Shown here: piece by piece, positions 9,792 to 19,943 of the stretch | Layout of the letters: each line of letters begins with the position of its first letter | How positions within the stretch are numbered: position 1 is the stretch's first letter | From: Betaproteobacteria bacterium | GTDB lineage: Bacteria; Pseudomonadota; Gammaproteobacteria; Burkholderiales; Usitatibacteraceae | Reading direction: 5' to 3' | Length of the DNA stretch: 64,000 nt | NCBI GenBank assembly: GCA_016709665.1 | Contig: JADJMI010000029.1 | Span: 186,001-250,000, forward strand | The notes under the pieces: generated by a model | What the model was told of the DNA's origin: nothing | The model's input: the letters and a program-made list of their open reading frames with translations, nothing else | The model's database searches: none | Program-made: the position numbers and the translations under genes

Positions 9792-10581
9792 ATGACCGGG
9801 AACGCCGAAAACACCCCACAGCTCCAGTCAGGCCAGACAGTCTGGGAGCGCTTCCTGGGCCCCGATGCGGTCAACACGACCTACCACGACGGCTTCAACG
9901 AGACGCTGATCGCCGTCCTGAAGCGGCCGCCCGTGCGCCTGCTCGAACTCGGCTGCTCCGCGGGCCGCCTGGGCCAGGCCTGCCGCGAGCGGTTCCCCGG
10001 GGTGCACATCACCGGCATCGAGATGGATCCCCGTGGCCTCGGAAATCGCGCGCACGCGCCTGGACAAGGTCATCGAAATGCGGCTGGAGGACATCGATTT
10101 CGCGGCCGAAGGCATCGCGCCCGGCTCGATCGACACCTTCATCGCCGGGGACGTGCTCGAGCACCTGTACGACCCCTGGCGCGCCCTCACGCGCGTGCGC
10201 CCGCTCCTCGCGCCCGACGGGCAGATCGCGGTGAGCATCCCGAACATCCGCAACCTCGCGGTGCACGCCCTGCTGCACAACGAGGGCACGTGGCGGTACG
10301 AGGGGCACGGCCTCCTCGACATCACGCACATCCGCTTCTTCGCGCTGCGCGACATCCTGCAGATGATCCACGAGACCGGCTACGAGATGCTCGACATCAA
10401 GACGAACATCGACGCGCAGTTCCACGAGTTCTTCCGCAATAACCGCGACAAGCCCGCCGTGACGATCCAGGTCGGGAAGCTCAAGCTCGAGAACCTCAAC
10501 CCCGCCGAGCTCCAGGAATACTGCACCAAGCAGTTCATCGTCCTGGCGCGCCCTCGCGCCGTTCCGGCCGCCGCCGCCTGA
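9792..10581 (+). CDS. Class I SAM-dependent methyltransferase, frameshifted in a C4 run
   Basis: The first frame (from ATG 9792) gives the SAM-binding motif I LLELGCSAGRLGQ and continues to GIEMDP. The rest lies one frame over: VASEIARTRLDKVIEM, then FIAGDVLEHLYDP (motif II) and LLAPDGQIAVSIPNIRN (motif III), ending in a PAAAA tail. Removing one C from the four-C run at 10029-10032 restores a continuous protein of about 262 residues. The fold is that of class I methyltransferases often found with glycan and cell-surface genes; the substrate cannot be told. It is on the strand opposite to both neighbours (glyQ and lnt), and its 3' end overlaps lnt tail-to-tail by 47 nt, so it looks inserted into an otherwise conserved series. 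Either it decays or the indel is a sequence error. Confidence 0.82.
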
Positions 10582-12082
10582 TCGCCGGAAGGCCGATCGC
10601 GAGAGCTGCCGCGACGAGCATGGCCGCGTTCCCCCACCGAACATAGGGCGTCGACCCCGCGCGAGGCACCGGGTTCGCTTCGAGGGTGCCGCGAACGAAC
10701 GCGGGCAGCCGCGCGACGACCCGCCCGCGCTCGTCGATGGCGGCGGTCACGCCCGTGTTGGTCGAACGCACCATCCACCGGCCCGTCTCGAGCGATCGCA
10801 TCTGCGAGAACTGCAGGTGCTGGTCCGCCGCGAGCGATTCGCCGAACCAGGCGTCGTTGCTCACGTTCAGGAGAATGCCGGCGCGGGGAAGCTGGTCGAT
10901 CAATTCCTCCCCGAAGATGTCCTCGTAGCAGATCGCGACCGCCCAGGCGACCCCGCCCGCCTCGAGGGGCGGCTGGCCCGGCTCGCCGCGGCCGAAATCG
11001 GTGAGCGGAATCTTCAGCACCGCCAGCACGAAACCGAAGCCGGGGGGGATGAACTCGCCGAAGGGCACCAGATGCCGCTTTCGGTAGGACTGCGGCGGCG
11101 AGGCCCCGCGTGTCACGACGCTGTTGAAGTACTCGAAGCGCTCGCCGGCGAAGCGGCGCTCCACCGTGCCCAGCAGGATGTCCCGCCCTTCGCGGCGCGC
11201 GTGGTCCGCCAGGGTTTCGAGGAAGCCCGGCGGCAGGCGGTCCAGGAACGCGGGCAGCGCCGTCTCAGGCAGCACGATCACGCGACCCTTGGCCTCGATC
11301 GTCATGCGCGCGTAGTCGTCGAGCGTGGCGGCGCGCACGTCCTCGCGCCACTTGAGGTGCTGGGAGACGTTGCCCTGCAGCAGCGAGACGGAGACGGCCG
11401 GGCCGGCCGGATCGGTCCACGAGACGAGCCTCAGGAGCGCTCCGGCCGCGAACAGCAACGCGAGGCCTCCGACGGCCGTCCAGCGCTCGCGCGACCAGGC
11501 GATGCTCGCGAACGCCGCCGCGAGGCACGCCGCGGCGAGCCCCGTCGCCAGCGACACGCCATAGGCGCCGACGACCGGCGCGAACCCGGCCAGCGGGCTC
11601 GCGGGCGCCTGCGTGTAGCCCATCGTGAGCCAGGGAAAACCGGTGAGTATCCAGCCGCGCACCCACTCGACCAGGGCGAAGCAGGCGGCCATCGTCACGG
11701 CGTCCCCGAGGCGGCCGCCCGGGGCCATCCGCCGGGCGGCCCAGCCCGCGCCTGCCGGGAAGATCGCGAGGAAGGCGCAGAAGAGAAATGTCGCGGCGGC
11801 CGCGAGCGGCGCGGGCATCGATCCGAACTCGTGCAGGCTCACGAACACCCACGAGACGCCGGCGAGATTGAGACCCAGGCCGAACGCGTAGCCGGAGAGC
11901 GCCGCCTGCAGGGGGGAGCCGCTGCGCAACCACACGAGGAAAAGCGCCGCCAGCGAGGCGATGGCGACGGGCCACGCGTAGAACGGCGCGAAGCCCAGGA
12001 TCGCCGCCGCGCCGGCGAGGGCCGGTACGCCCAGGCCGCGCGCGAGGATCGCCGCCGCGGAGCCGCCCCGCCCCGCGTTCAC
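10535..12082 (-). CDS. lnt: Apolipoprotein N-acyltransferase
   Basis: The product (515 residues) is the inner-membrane enzyme that adds the third acyl chain to the N-terminal cysteine of lipoproteins. Several membrane helices fill the N-terminal ~210 residues (for example LAALFLVWLRSG, FLFCAFLAIFPAGAGW). A nitrilase-type domain follows with the catalytic triad: Glu in VLPETALPAF, Lys in YRKRHLVPFGE, and Cys in AICYEDIFG. The GTG start (12080-12082) overlaps the corC stop as GTGA; no ATG fits the membrane start better. The gene ends beyond the converging methyltransferase stop. It acts on the lipoproteins seen elsewhere in the window (LolB, Sco1, the metalloprotease at 14452). Confidence 0.95.
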   Translation of the reverse strand: MNAGRGGSAAAILARGLGVPALAGAAAILGFAPFYAWPVAIASLAALFLVWLRSGSPLQAALSGYAFGLGLNLAGVSWVFVSLHEFGSMPAPLAAAATFLFCAFLAIFPAGAGWAARRMAPGGRLGDAVTMAACFALVEWVRGWILTGFPWLTMGYTQAPASPLAGFAPVVGAYGVSLATGLAAACLAAAFASIAWSRERWTAVGGLALLFAAGALLRLVSWTDPAGPAVSVSLLQGNVSQHLKWREDVRAATLDDYARMTIEAKGRVIVLPETALPAFLDRLPPGFLETLADHARREGRDILLGTVERRFAGERFEYFNSVVTRGASPPQSYRKRHLVPFGEFIPPGFGFVLAVLKIPLTDFGRGEPGQPPLEAGGVAWAVAICYEDIFGEELIDQLPRAGILLNVSNDAWFGESLAADQHLQFSQMRSLETGRWMVRSTNTGVTAAIDERGRVVARLPAFVRGTLEANPVPRAGSTPYVRWGNAAMLVAAALAIGLPAIRRRRPERREGAPGR

Positions 12083-12925
12083 GCGCCCGGCGCCGGCGCC
12101 TCGGGCGAGGCCCGGCGCTCCACGAGCAGCGAATGCACCTTGCGGCTGTCGGCCCGCAGCACCTGGAAGGCGAGGCCCTCGACCACGACCGTCTCGCCTC
12201 GCTTGGGCAGGCGACCGAAGCGCGACAGGACGAGGCCGCCGACGGTGTCGTGGTCGTCGTCGGCGAAGCGCGTGCCGAAGCGCTCGTTGAAGTCGGCGAT
12301 CTCGGTGACGGCCTTCACCCGGAAGCGGCCGTTCTTGTCGGCGAGGATGTTGTCCTCGGTCTCGTCGAAGTCGAATTCGTCCTCGATGTCGCCGATGATC
12401 TGCTCGATCACGTCCTCGATGGTAATGAGCCCGCACACGCCGCCGTACTCGTCCACCACGATGGCGATGTGGTTGCGGTTGGCGCGGAACTCCTTGAGCA
12501 GCACGTTCAGGCGCTTGGCCTCGGGGACGAACACCGCCGGACGCAGCATGTCGCGGAAGTCGAATTCCTCCTCCGCGTAGAAGCGCAGCATGTCCTTCGC
12601 CAGGAGGATTCCGATCACGTTGTCGCGATTGTCCTGGAAGACGGGGAAGCGCGAGTGCGCCGTCTCGATCACGAACGGAATGAACGCCTCGGGGCTGTCG
12701 GCGGCGTCGATCATGTCCATCTGGGAGCGCGGGATCATCACGTCCGCCACGCGCGTCTCCGAGACCTGCAGCACGCCCTCGATCATCGAGAGGGCGTCGG
12801 CGTCCAGGAGGTTTCGCTCGAAGGCGGAGTGGAGCAGCTCGACGAGCTGGTCGCGATCCTCGGGCTCCCTCAGCAGGAGCGAGGAAAGCCTCTCGAGCAG
12901 GCTCTGTTTGGGGGGGGTCGTCCAT
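12079..12925 (-). CDS. corC: CorC/YbeX-type CBS-domain protein, N-terminus out of frame at a C8 tract
   Basis: The main frame contains two CBS domains (VADVMIPRSQMDMID and AKRLNVLLKEFRANRNHIAI) with DEYGGVCGLITIEDVIEQI, then a CorC_HlyC domain, as in the CorC/YbeX proteins linked to magnesium export and membrane integrity. The first in-frame ATG, at 12786, would omit the conserved helical N-terminus. That N-terminus (QSLLERLSSLLLREPED...) is present in the correct frame directly upstream. It would join the well-placed ATG at 12925 (MDDPP) if the eight-C run (G on the + strand, 12910-12917) were seven. As given, the ATG reads into another frame. A one-base error is most likely; slipped-strand phase variation is the biological alternative. 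The stop overlaps the lnt start. Confidence 0.88.
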
Positions 12926-12957
12926 GGGCGGGCTTCTCGCGGTGCGCTTTTACTCTA

Positions 12958-13418
12958 TCAGAGCCGGTCGGCCGGCATCGTGACGGGGGCGTACGGGTCG
13001 GGAAAGCCGAGCGCGGCGAGGATGCGGCGCTCCCGTCCTTCCATGCGGCGCGCTTCGGCGTCGCCCTCGTGATCGAATCCCGCCAGGTGCAGCAGGCCAT
13101 GCACGAACAGGTGGGCGTGATGGGCGGCGACGCGCTTGCCCTGCGACTTCGCCTCGCGCGCGACGACCGGCGCGCAGATCACGATGTCGCCGGCGAGCGG
13201 GTTGGACCCGTAGACGAAGGTGAGCACGTTGGTGGCGTAGTCGCGGCCTCGGAACTCGCGATTGAGGCGTCGACCCTCGGATTCGGCCACGTAGCGCAGC
13301 GTCACCTCGGCCCGGCGAGCCAGGGTGGCCCGCGCCCAGCGCCGCAGCGACGCGTCCGAGGGGATGTGGGAGGCCTTCGAAGCCCGCTGCACGACGAGCG
13401 CGATCCGCGGCGCGGCGC

Positions 13419-13422
<4 letters not shown>
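12958..13422 (-). CDS. ybeY: Endoribonuclease/rRNA maturation factor YbeY
   Basis: The product (154 residues) is the zinc-dependent protein needed for 16S rRNA 3'-end maturation and 70S quality control. The signature HLFVHGLLHLAGFDH carries the three zinc-binding histidines, preceded by the usual TNVLTFVY and GDIVICAPVV blocks. The GTG start (13420-13422) overlaps the phoH stop as GTGA. It lies between phoH and corC as in most proteobacteria. Confidence 0.95.
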
Positions 13423-14387
<965 letters not shown>

Positions 14388-14397
14388 CGGCGGGCGG

Positions 14398-14432
14398 AAA
14401 AAAGGCCTGCCGGCTTCGACACCGGCAGGCCT
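14398..14432 (-). terminator. Rho-independent terminator between the metalloprotease pair and phoH
   Basis: A perfect 11-bp stem (AGGCCTGCCGG at 14403-14413 with CCGGCAGGCCT at 14422-14432) closes an 8-nt loop. Read on the minus strand it is followed by six T. It lies 20 nt after the stop of the 14452-17139 gene and directly before the phoH start. Confidence 0.88.
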
Positions 14433-14451
14433 ATTGTAGCGGGCGGGGCCG

Positions 14452-17139
14452 TCAGGCGCCGGCGCGCAGCAGCGGGGCGGCGAGCGCCCGGTCGAGCGTG
14501 TCGAGCGATTCCTTCAGGTGCGCGCGCGTCTCCTTGGCGAGCCCGCCCTTCGCGGACGCCGCCCGGAGGCTCGCCTGCAGGGACATCGCGCCATCGCGCT
14601 GAAGGGCCCGCGCGTCCGCCGGCAGCGTGGCCGAGGGCTTCACGAGCGCGTTCGCGACGCGCAGCAGGTGCTCGCGCTGGAGGTTGCGGCGAAGACGCGG
14701 AATCTCCCCGCCCGTGCGCAGTTCGGACCAGATGGCCTCGCGCAGCGTGTCGTAGACCTCGGCGAGCGGCAGCGGCTTCGCGCCCGCAGACGCCTTTTCG
14801 CCCGCGCCGACGAGGCGCACCGCGACCCCGTCGTCGTAGAGGGCATCGAGGGCGGCCTTCTGGACGTTGAGGACCCCGTTCGCGATGGAGACGTCGGGAT
14901 TGCGGGGCCGGTCGAAGTGGTCGATGCCGATGCGGCTCACGAAATCCGGCTTGAAGCGGAAGCTCGCCGGCTGGAAGAGGCTGTCGGCGATGAGCTTCAG
15001 GGCCTCGCGCTGCTTCGCGGGCGGCGTCGGTTCGTAGAGCGGCCTGCCGGTGCCGGCGCGGTCGCGCACGTGCCTGACGCCACCCACGTATTTCGCCACG
15101 AGAGGCGCGACGGCGCCCACCTGCTGCATGCCGCTCGCGAGGCTGCGCGTGAGGCGCTCGTAGCTCTCGCCCGGCGCGAGCCGCAGGTCCTGCACGCGGT
15201 CCCACAGTTCGCGCGAAAGCTTGATGCGCTTGCGGTAGTAGGCGAGCGGATCGCTGCCGAGGTCGAACCGGTTCACCTCCGGGTCGATTCCCGCGTAGAG
15301 CGGGCCGTAGCCCGCGTCCTCGTCGGTGGCATAGGCGAGCAGGGGTTCGGTCGAGCGCGCCGCGATCCTCGCGAGCTCGGCGGCTTCCGATTCCGGGGCG
15401 ATTTCCTTGTAGGCGTACTCGATGGCCCAGTAGTCGTAGGGGCCCAGCGTGCTGCCCACGAACTCGCCTTGCCTCTCGCCCTTGGCCGCGATATTGATCG
15501 CGAGGTATTCCATGATCGAGCCCGAACTGCCGTTCACCTTCGTGAAAGCCGGATCGGAGAGCTGCTCGAGGGTGTAGATGCCCGACGCCCGGAAATTGTG
15601 CCGCAGGCCCAGCGTGTGGCCGACCTCGTGCATCACGTTGCGCCGCAGGTTGGCCTTGGCGAGCGCGTCTGCCTCGGGGCTGTCCCAGCCGATGCCGCGG
15701 GCCTCGAGGACGTCCATGGCGAAATCGAGCTCGCGCGCCGACTGCCAGGCGTAGCCGCACGTGAGGAAATCGCCCCCGTGATCCGGCTTGTGCGCCTCGA
15801 GCGGGTTGGCGATCCACAGCGCGAGCGAATCGGCGGTTTCGGAATTGCCGAGATCCTCGGCCACCAGGCGGCGAAGCTGGCGGGCGAAGCCGGAGCCCGT
15901 CGCGATGTCCGCGTCGAGGATCTCGCCCGTGCGCGGGTCCTTGTGCGACGGCCCGATGGCGAAGCCGACGTCGGAACCGGTGAACCAGCGCACCGAGGCG
16001 TGGCGCGCGTCCATCGTGTCGAAATCGTCCTTGTCCGACTGCTGCTTCACGACGATGGCGTCCTTGAAGCCGATCCGTTCGAAGGCCTTGTTCCACTCGA
16101 GGATGCCCTCGGTCACGGCCTGCCGGTACTTCTCGGGGACGTTCCTGTCGACCCAGTAGACGATGGGCGCCTTCGGCTCCGACATCGGGGCCTTCGGGTC
16201 CTTCTTCTCAAGGCGCCAGCGGGCCACGACGTGCTGGCGGGTCTTGGGGGACGTGTCCTCGGTGTAGTCGACGCGCGAAGCGGCGAAATGCCCGACGCGC
16301 TCGTCGGCGACCCGCGCGCGCATCGGCTCGTCCGGCAGCTTCGTGAAGCTGTACTGGAAGGTCACGAAGAAGCTGCGCGGATCGGGCGACGCCTTGGGCG
16401 GCGTGGGCCGCGGCATCGGCGAGGGCACGAGCGGCGGCGCGGGAATCTTCGGCGTGGCGAAATGCGCCCGCACCTGCACGCTCGTGAGGACGTCCGTCTG
16501 GGTGACGCGGGCAATGGACGTGTTGCGCCCGTCGAGCGCGTAGGGCAGGCGGAAGGCCCCCTCGATGCGCGACCCGTAGCCCGGGATGTCGCCGAAGAGG
16601 AGCGCGTTCAGTTCGACGAGGACCGCCTTCGACTCGGGATGGGGCTGCGAGGCCACCGGCGCCGAGGCGACGAGGCTGTCGGAGAAGGACTCGGAAACGA
16701 ACTGCGCCTGGGGCGTGCCCTCCTTCGCGTGAAACTCCGTGTTCTTCGCGAGCAGCTGGACGTGGTTTCCGATCTTCTTCAGCACGACGAGCCGCGAGCC
16801 ACCCATCTGGCTGCCGTAGAGGCCCTTCTCCCCCAGGCTCTGCGGGATGTTCCAGGTGAAGAAGAAGGGCTTGTCGAACTGCTCGGGGCGGATGGCGATC
16901 CAGGCCTTCCCGTCCTTGCGATGGACGGCGAAGAAGCCGGCCGTCTCGCTCGCGTCCTTGGCGACGTCCTTGAACGGACCCGGCTGGCCGGGCACCGGCG
17001 CCGCGGGCTTCGACGATGCCGTGGCGGCCGCCGGCTTGGCCGGCGGCGCATCGATCGCCGGCGTGATCGCCGCGCAGCCGGCCAATGCGGTTGCCGCCAG
17101 CGCCAGCGAGAGCGGCGTTCCCCGAAGGGCGAGGCTCAT
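14452..17139 (-). CDS. Large zinc-dependent metalloprotease, predicted lipoprotein (tandem copy 1)
   Basis: The product (895 residues) has a lipoprotein signal with lipobox LAGC (Cys22), then an Ala/Pro/Lys linker, so it is probably anchored in the outer membrane or periplasm. The zinc site HEVGHTLGLRHNF begins at His504, an HExxHxxGxxH metzincin-type motif. A downstream IMEYLAINI may supply the Met-turn. Overall architecture matches the bacterial zinc-dependent metalloproteases carrying DUF5117/DUF4953-type domains (family named from memory). A proline-rich stretch (PAPPLVPSPMPRPTPP) lies near residue 230. The ATG overlaps the stop of a close paralogue upstream (17136-19868) in an ATGA. Substrate unknown. 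The pair interrupts the usual miaB-phoH adjacency. Confidence 0.87.
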   Translation of the reverse strand: MSLALRGTPLSLALAATALAGCAAITPAIDAPPAKPAAATASSKPAAPVPGQPGPFKDVAKDASETAGFFAVHRKDGKAWIAIRPEQFDKPFFFTWNIPQSLGEKGLYGSQMGGSRLVVLKKIGNHVQLLAKNTEFHAKEGTPQAQFVSESFSDSLVASAPVASQPHPESKAVLVELNALLFGDIPGYGSRIEGAFRLPYALDGRNTSIARVTQTDVLTSVQVRAHFATPKIPAPPLVPSPMPRPTPPKASPDPRSFFVTFQYSFTKLPDEPMRARVADERVGHFAASRVDYTEDTSPKTRQHVVARWRLEKKDPKAPMSEPKAPIVYWVDRNVPEKYRQAVTEGILEWNKAFERIGFKDAIVVKQQSDKDDFDTMDARHASVRWFTGSDVGFAIGPSHKDPRTGEILDADIATGSGFARQLRRLVAEDLGNSETADSLALWIANPLEAHKPDHGGDFLTCGYAWQSARELDFAMDVLEARGIGWDSPEADALAKANLRRNVMHEVGHTLGLRHNFRASGIYTLEQLSDPAFTKVNGSSGSIMEYLAINIAAKGERQGEFVGSTLGPYDYWAIEYAYKEIAPESEAAELARIAARSTEPLLAYATDEDAGYGPLYAGIDPEVNRFDLGSDPLAYYRKRIKLSRELWDRVQDLRLAPGESYERLTRSLASGMQQVGAVAPLVAKYVGGVRHVRDRAGTGRPLYEPTPPAKQREALKLIADSLFQPASFRFKPDFVSRIGIDHFDRPRNPDVSIANGVLNVQKAALDALYDDGVAVRLVGAGEKASAGAKPLPLAEVYDTLREAIWSELRTGGEIPRLRRNLQREHLLRVANALVKPSATLPADARALQRDGAMSLQASLRAASAKGGLAKETRAHLKESLDTLDRALAAPLLRAGA

Positions 17140-19868
17140 GCACCGGCCCGCTGCATCGGGGCCTTGAGGGCCTCGGAGAGCGTGTTGAGGCTCTCGTTCA
17201 GGTGCGCCCTCGCCTCCTTAGACTGGCCGCCCTTCGCGAGCGCGGAACGGATCTGCTGCTGCAACTCGACCGCGTTCTCGCGCTGGAGGGCGCGGGCGTC
17301 GGCGGGCGTGGTGGCCGCCGGGCGGATGAGCGCGGTGGAAACGCGGCGCAGGTGCTCGCGCTGCAGGTTGCGGCGCATGCCGGAGATGTCGCCGCCCGCC
17401 TTGAGCTCCGTCCAGACGGCGCCCTGCACGGTGTCGTACACCTCGGACAGGCGCATCGCCTTGGCCTTGTCCGCGACCTTGTCCTGCGAGTCCAGGAGGC
17501 GCGCGGCCACGGCATCGGCCATCAGCTGGTCGAGCACCGCCTTCTGCACGTTCAGCACCGCGCCGGCGATCGAGACATCCGGGTTGCGCGGGCGCTCGAA
17601 GTGGTCGATGCCCATGCGGCTCACGAACTCCGGCTTGAAGCGGAAGCTGTCCGGGCGCAGCAGGTCGTTCGTGATCATCGCCAGGGCCTCGCGCTGCTTC
17701 GCCACGGGCGTCGGCTCGTAGAGCGGGCGGCCGCTGCCGGCACGGTCGCGAACCATCTTGACGCCGCCCACGTACTTGGCGGCCAGCGGCGCGACGCGCG
17801 CGAGCTGCGCGAAGCCGTTCGTGAAGCTGCGCGTGTAGCGCTCGTAGCTCTCCCCCGGCGCCAGGGTCATCCCCTGGAGCCGGTCCCACAGTTCGCGCGA
17901 CAGCGTGAGGCGGCGCTTGTAGAACGCCAGCGGATCCGAGCCGAGGTCGAAGAGGTTCACCTCCGGGTCGATGCCCAGGAAGCCGCCCGAGCCGGCGTCG
18001 TAATCGTTGGCGAAGGCGAGCTGCGGTTCGGTCGAGCGCGCGGCGATTCGGGCGAGCTCCTCTTTCTCCCTGTCCGCCGCGATCTCCTTGTAGGCGTACT
18101 CCACGGCCCAGTAGTCGTAGGGGCCGAGCACGCTCTGGCTGTACTCGCCCTGCTTCTCGCCCTTCACGGCGAGGTTGAAGGGGGTGTAGTCCATCACCGA
18201 CGTCGTGATGCCGTTGGCCTTGGTGAAGGCCGGGTCCTGGATCTGCTTGAGCGTGTAGACCGACGAGGCGCGGAAGTTGTGCTGGAAGCCGAGCGTGTGG
18301 CCGACCTCGTGCATGATCACGTCCTTCACGTAGGCCTGCGCCACTTCGTCGGCCTCGGGGCTCGACATGTCGAGGCCTCGGGCCTCCAGCAGGTCCATCG
18401 CGAACTCGAGCTGCTGGGCCGACTCGCCCATGTAGTTGCAGGCGAGGAAGCCGCGGCGATAGCCCATCGATTCCGCGATCGTGGCCGCGCGCGGCGCCGT
18501 GGCGACCTCGAGCGGGTGCGCGGTGTCCTCCGCGCGCAGGCGCCGGGCGCCGCGGCCGAAGACGTCGGACATGCCGATGTCGGCGTCGAGGATCTCGCCC
18601 GAACGCGGATCGACGTGGGAAGGACCGATGGCGAAGCCCACGTTCGAGCCCGTGAACCAGCGCACCGAGGCGTGGCCCGCGTCCATGGTGTCGAAGTCGT
18701 CCTGGTCCGTCTGCTGCTTCACGACGATGGCGTCCTTGTAGCCGACCTTCTCGAAGGCCTTGTTCCACTCGAGGATTCCGGCTTTCACGCTGGCGCGGTA
18801 CTTCTCCGGCACGTTCTTGTCGATCCAGTAGGTGACGGGCTTCTTCGGCTCCGACAGGGCCGCGGCCGGGTCCTTCTTCTCGAGCCGCCAGCGCGTGACG
18901 ACGTAACTGCGCACCTTGGGCGAGGTGTCCTCGGTGTAGTCGACGCGGTCCACCGTGAAATGGCCGATCCGTTCGTCGGCCGGGCGGCCCGCCATCGGTT
19001 CGACCGGCAGGGGCATGAAGTTGTACTGGAATCCCACGAAGAAGCTGCGGGGGTCCGGCGTCACCTTGGGCGGCGGGGGCGTGGGCACCGGCGGCGGCGT
19101 GAGCGGCGGCGGGCTGATCTTGGGCACCGCGAAGTGCGCGTTGACCTGCAGGCTGGTGAGCGCCTCGGTGTTCGTGACCCGCGAGAAGCTCGTGTTGCGC
19201 GCATCGATGGCGAACGGCATGCGGTAGGCCATCTCGATCTGCGTCGCGTAGCCGACGACGTCGCCGAAGAGGAGCGCATTGCCCTCGATCACGACGGCCT
19301 TGGTGTCGGGGTGGGCGGCCGCGGCAACGGGTGCCGAAGCGATGAGGCTGTCCGAGAACGACTCGGACACGAATTGCGCCTGGGGCGTGCCGGCCTTCGC
19401 GAAGAACTCGGTGTTCATCGCGATGAGCTGCACGTGGTTGCCGATCTTCTTCCACTTCGCCATGTGCGATCCGGCGAAGGGCGAGCCCATGTATTGGTGG
19501 CCCATCTGGCCGCCGAAGAGACCGCGCTCGCCGACGGAGCGGGGAATGTTGGCGGAGAAGAAGAAGGGCTTGTCGAACTGGTCCGGCTTGATCTCGATCC
19601 AGACCTTCTCGTCCTTCTGGTGCAGCGTGAAGTAGCCGGGGATCGCCTTCGCGTCCTTGAGCACGTCCTTGTAGGGCTTGGGCTGGCCGGGCGGCGTCGG
19701 TGCGGCCGCGGGCGGCGTGGCCGGGGCACCGGCGGCCGGGGCGCCCGGCTTCGCGGGATCGCCCTGCGTCGGCTTGGGAGCCGGGGCGGGTGCCTGCGCG
19801 AAGGCGGCCGAGGCGACGGCAAGGGCGATGGCGCCGGACAGGGACAGCTTCTGGACTGGCTTCCTCAT
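17136..19868 (-). CDS. Large secreted zinc-dependent metalloprotease (tandem copy 2)
   Basis: The product (910 residues) is a paralogue of the downstream gene: the two align along their length, for example QFDKPFFF, TPQAQFVSESFSDSL and VDYTEDTSPK in both. The zinc motif HEVGHTLGFQHNF begins at His520. Unlike its partner it has a plain Sec signal (MRKPVQKLSLSGAIALAVAS, cleavage near AFAQA) with no lipobox, so it should be a soluble periplasmic or secreted form. An Ala/Pro-rich linker and a proline-rich segment (PPPLTPPPVPTPPPP) are also present. The ATG at 19868 has AGAGGA at good spacing; the open frame upstream lacks signal features. It starts 75 nt after the miaB stop on the same strand and is translationally coupled to copy 1. 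Confidence 0.87.
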   Translation of the reverse strand: MRKPVQKLSLSGAIALAVASAAFAQAPAPAPKPTQGDPAKPGAPAAGAPATPPAAAPTPPGQPKPYKDVLKDAKAIPGYFTLHQKDEKVWIEIKPDQFDKPFFFSANIPRSVGERGLFGGQMGHQYMGSPFAGSHMAKWKKIGNHVQLIAMNTEFFAKAGTPQAQFVSESFSDSLIASAPVAAAAHPDTKAVVIEGNALLFGDVVGYATQIEMAYRMPFAIDARNTSFSRVTNTEALTSLQVNAHFAVPKISPPPLTPPPVPTPPPPKVTPDPRSFFVGFQYNFMPLPVEPMAGRPADERIGHFTVDRVDYTEDTSPKVRSYVVTRWRLEKKDPAAALSEPKKPVTYWIDKNVPEKYRASVKAGILEWNKAFEKVGYKDAIVVKQQTDQDDFDTMDAGHASVRWFTGSNVGFAIGPSHVDPRSGEILDADIGMSDVFGRGARRLRAEDTAHPLEVATAPRAATIAESMGYRRGFLACNYMGESAQQLEFAMDLLEARGLDMSSPEADEVAQAYVKDVIMHEVGHTLGFQHNFRASSVYTLKQIQDPAFTKANGITTSVMDYTPFNLAVKGEKQGEYSQSVLGPYDYWAVEYAYKEIAADREKEELARIAARSTEPQLAFANDYDAGSGGFLGIDPEVNLFDLGSDPLAFYKRRLTLSRELWDRLQGMTLAPGESYERYTRSFTNGFAQLARVAPLAAKYVGGVKMVRDRAGSGRPLYEPTPVAKQREALAMITNDLLRPDSFRFKPEFVSRMGIDHFERPRNPDVSIAGAVLNVQKAVLDQLMADAVAARLLDSQDKVADKAKAMRLSEVYDTVQGAVWTELKAGGDISGMRRNLQREHLRRVSTALIRPAATTPADARALQRENAVELQQQIRSALAKGGQSKEARAHLNESLNTLSEALKAPMQRAGA

Positions 19869-19943
19869 GGGATTCCTCTGGGTTGGTCCGCGGCTAAAGC
19901 GCGCGACGGTAACACGCGCCCCGCGGGGGTTTGTCACGAAATG

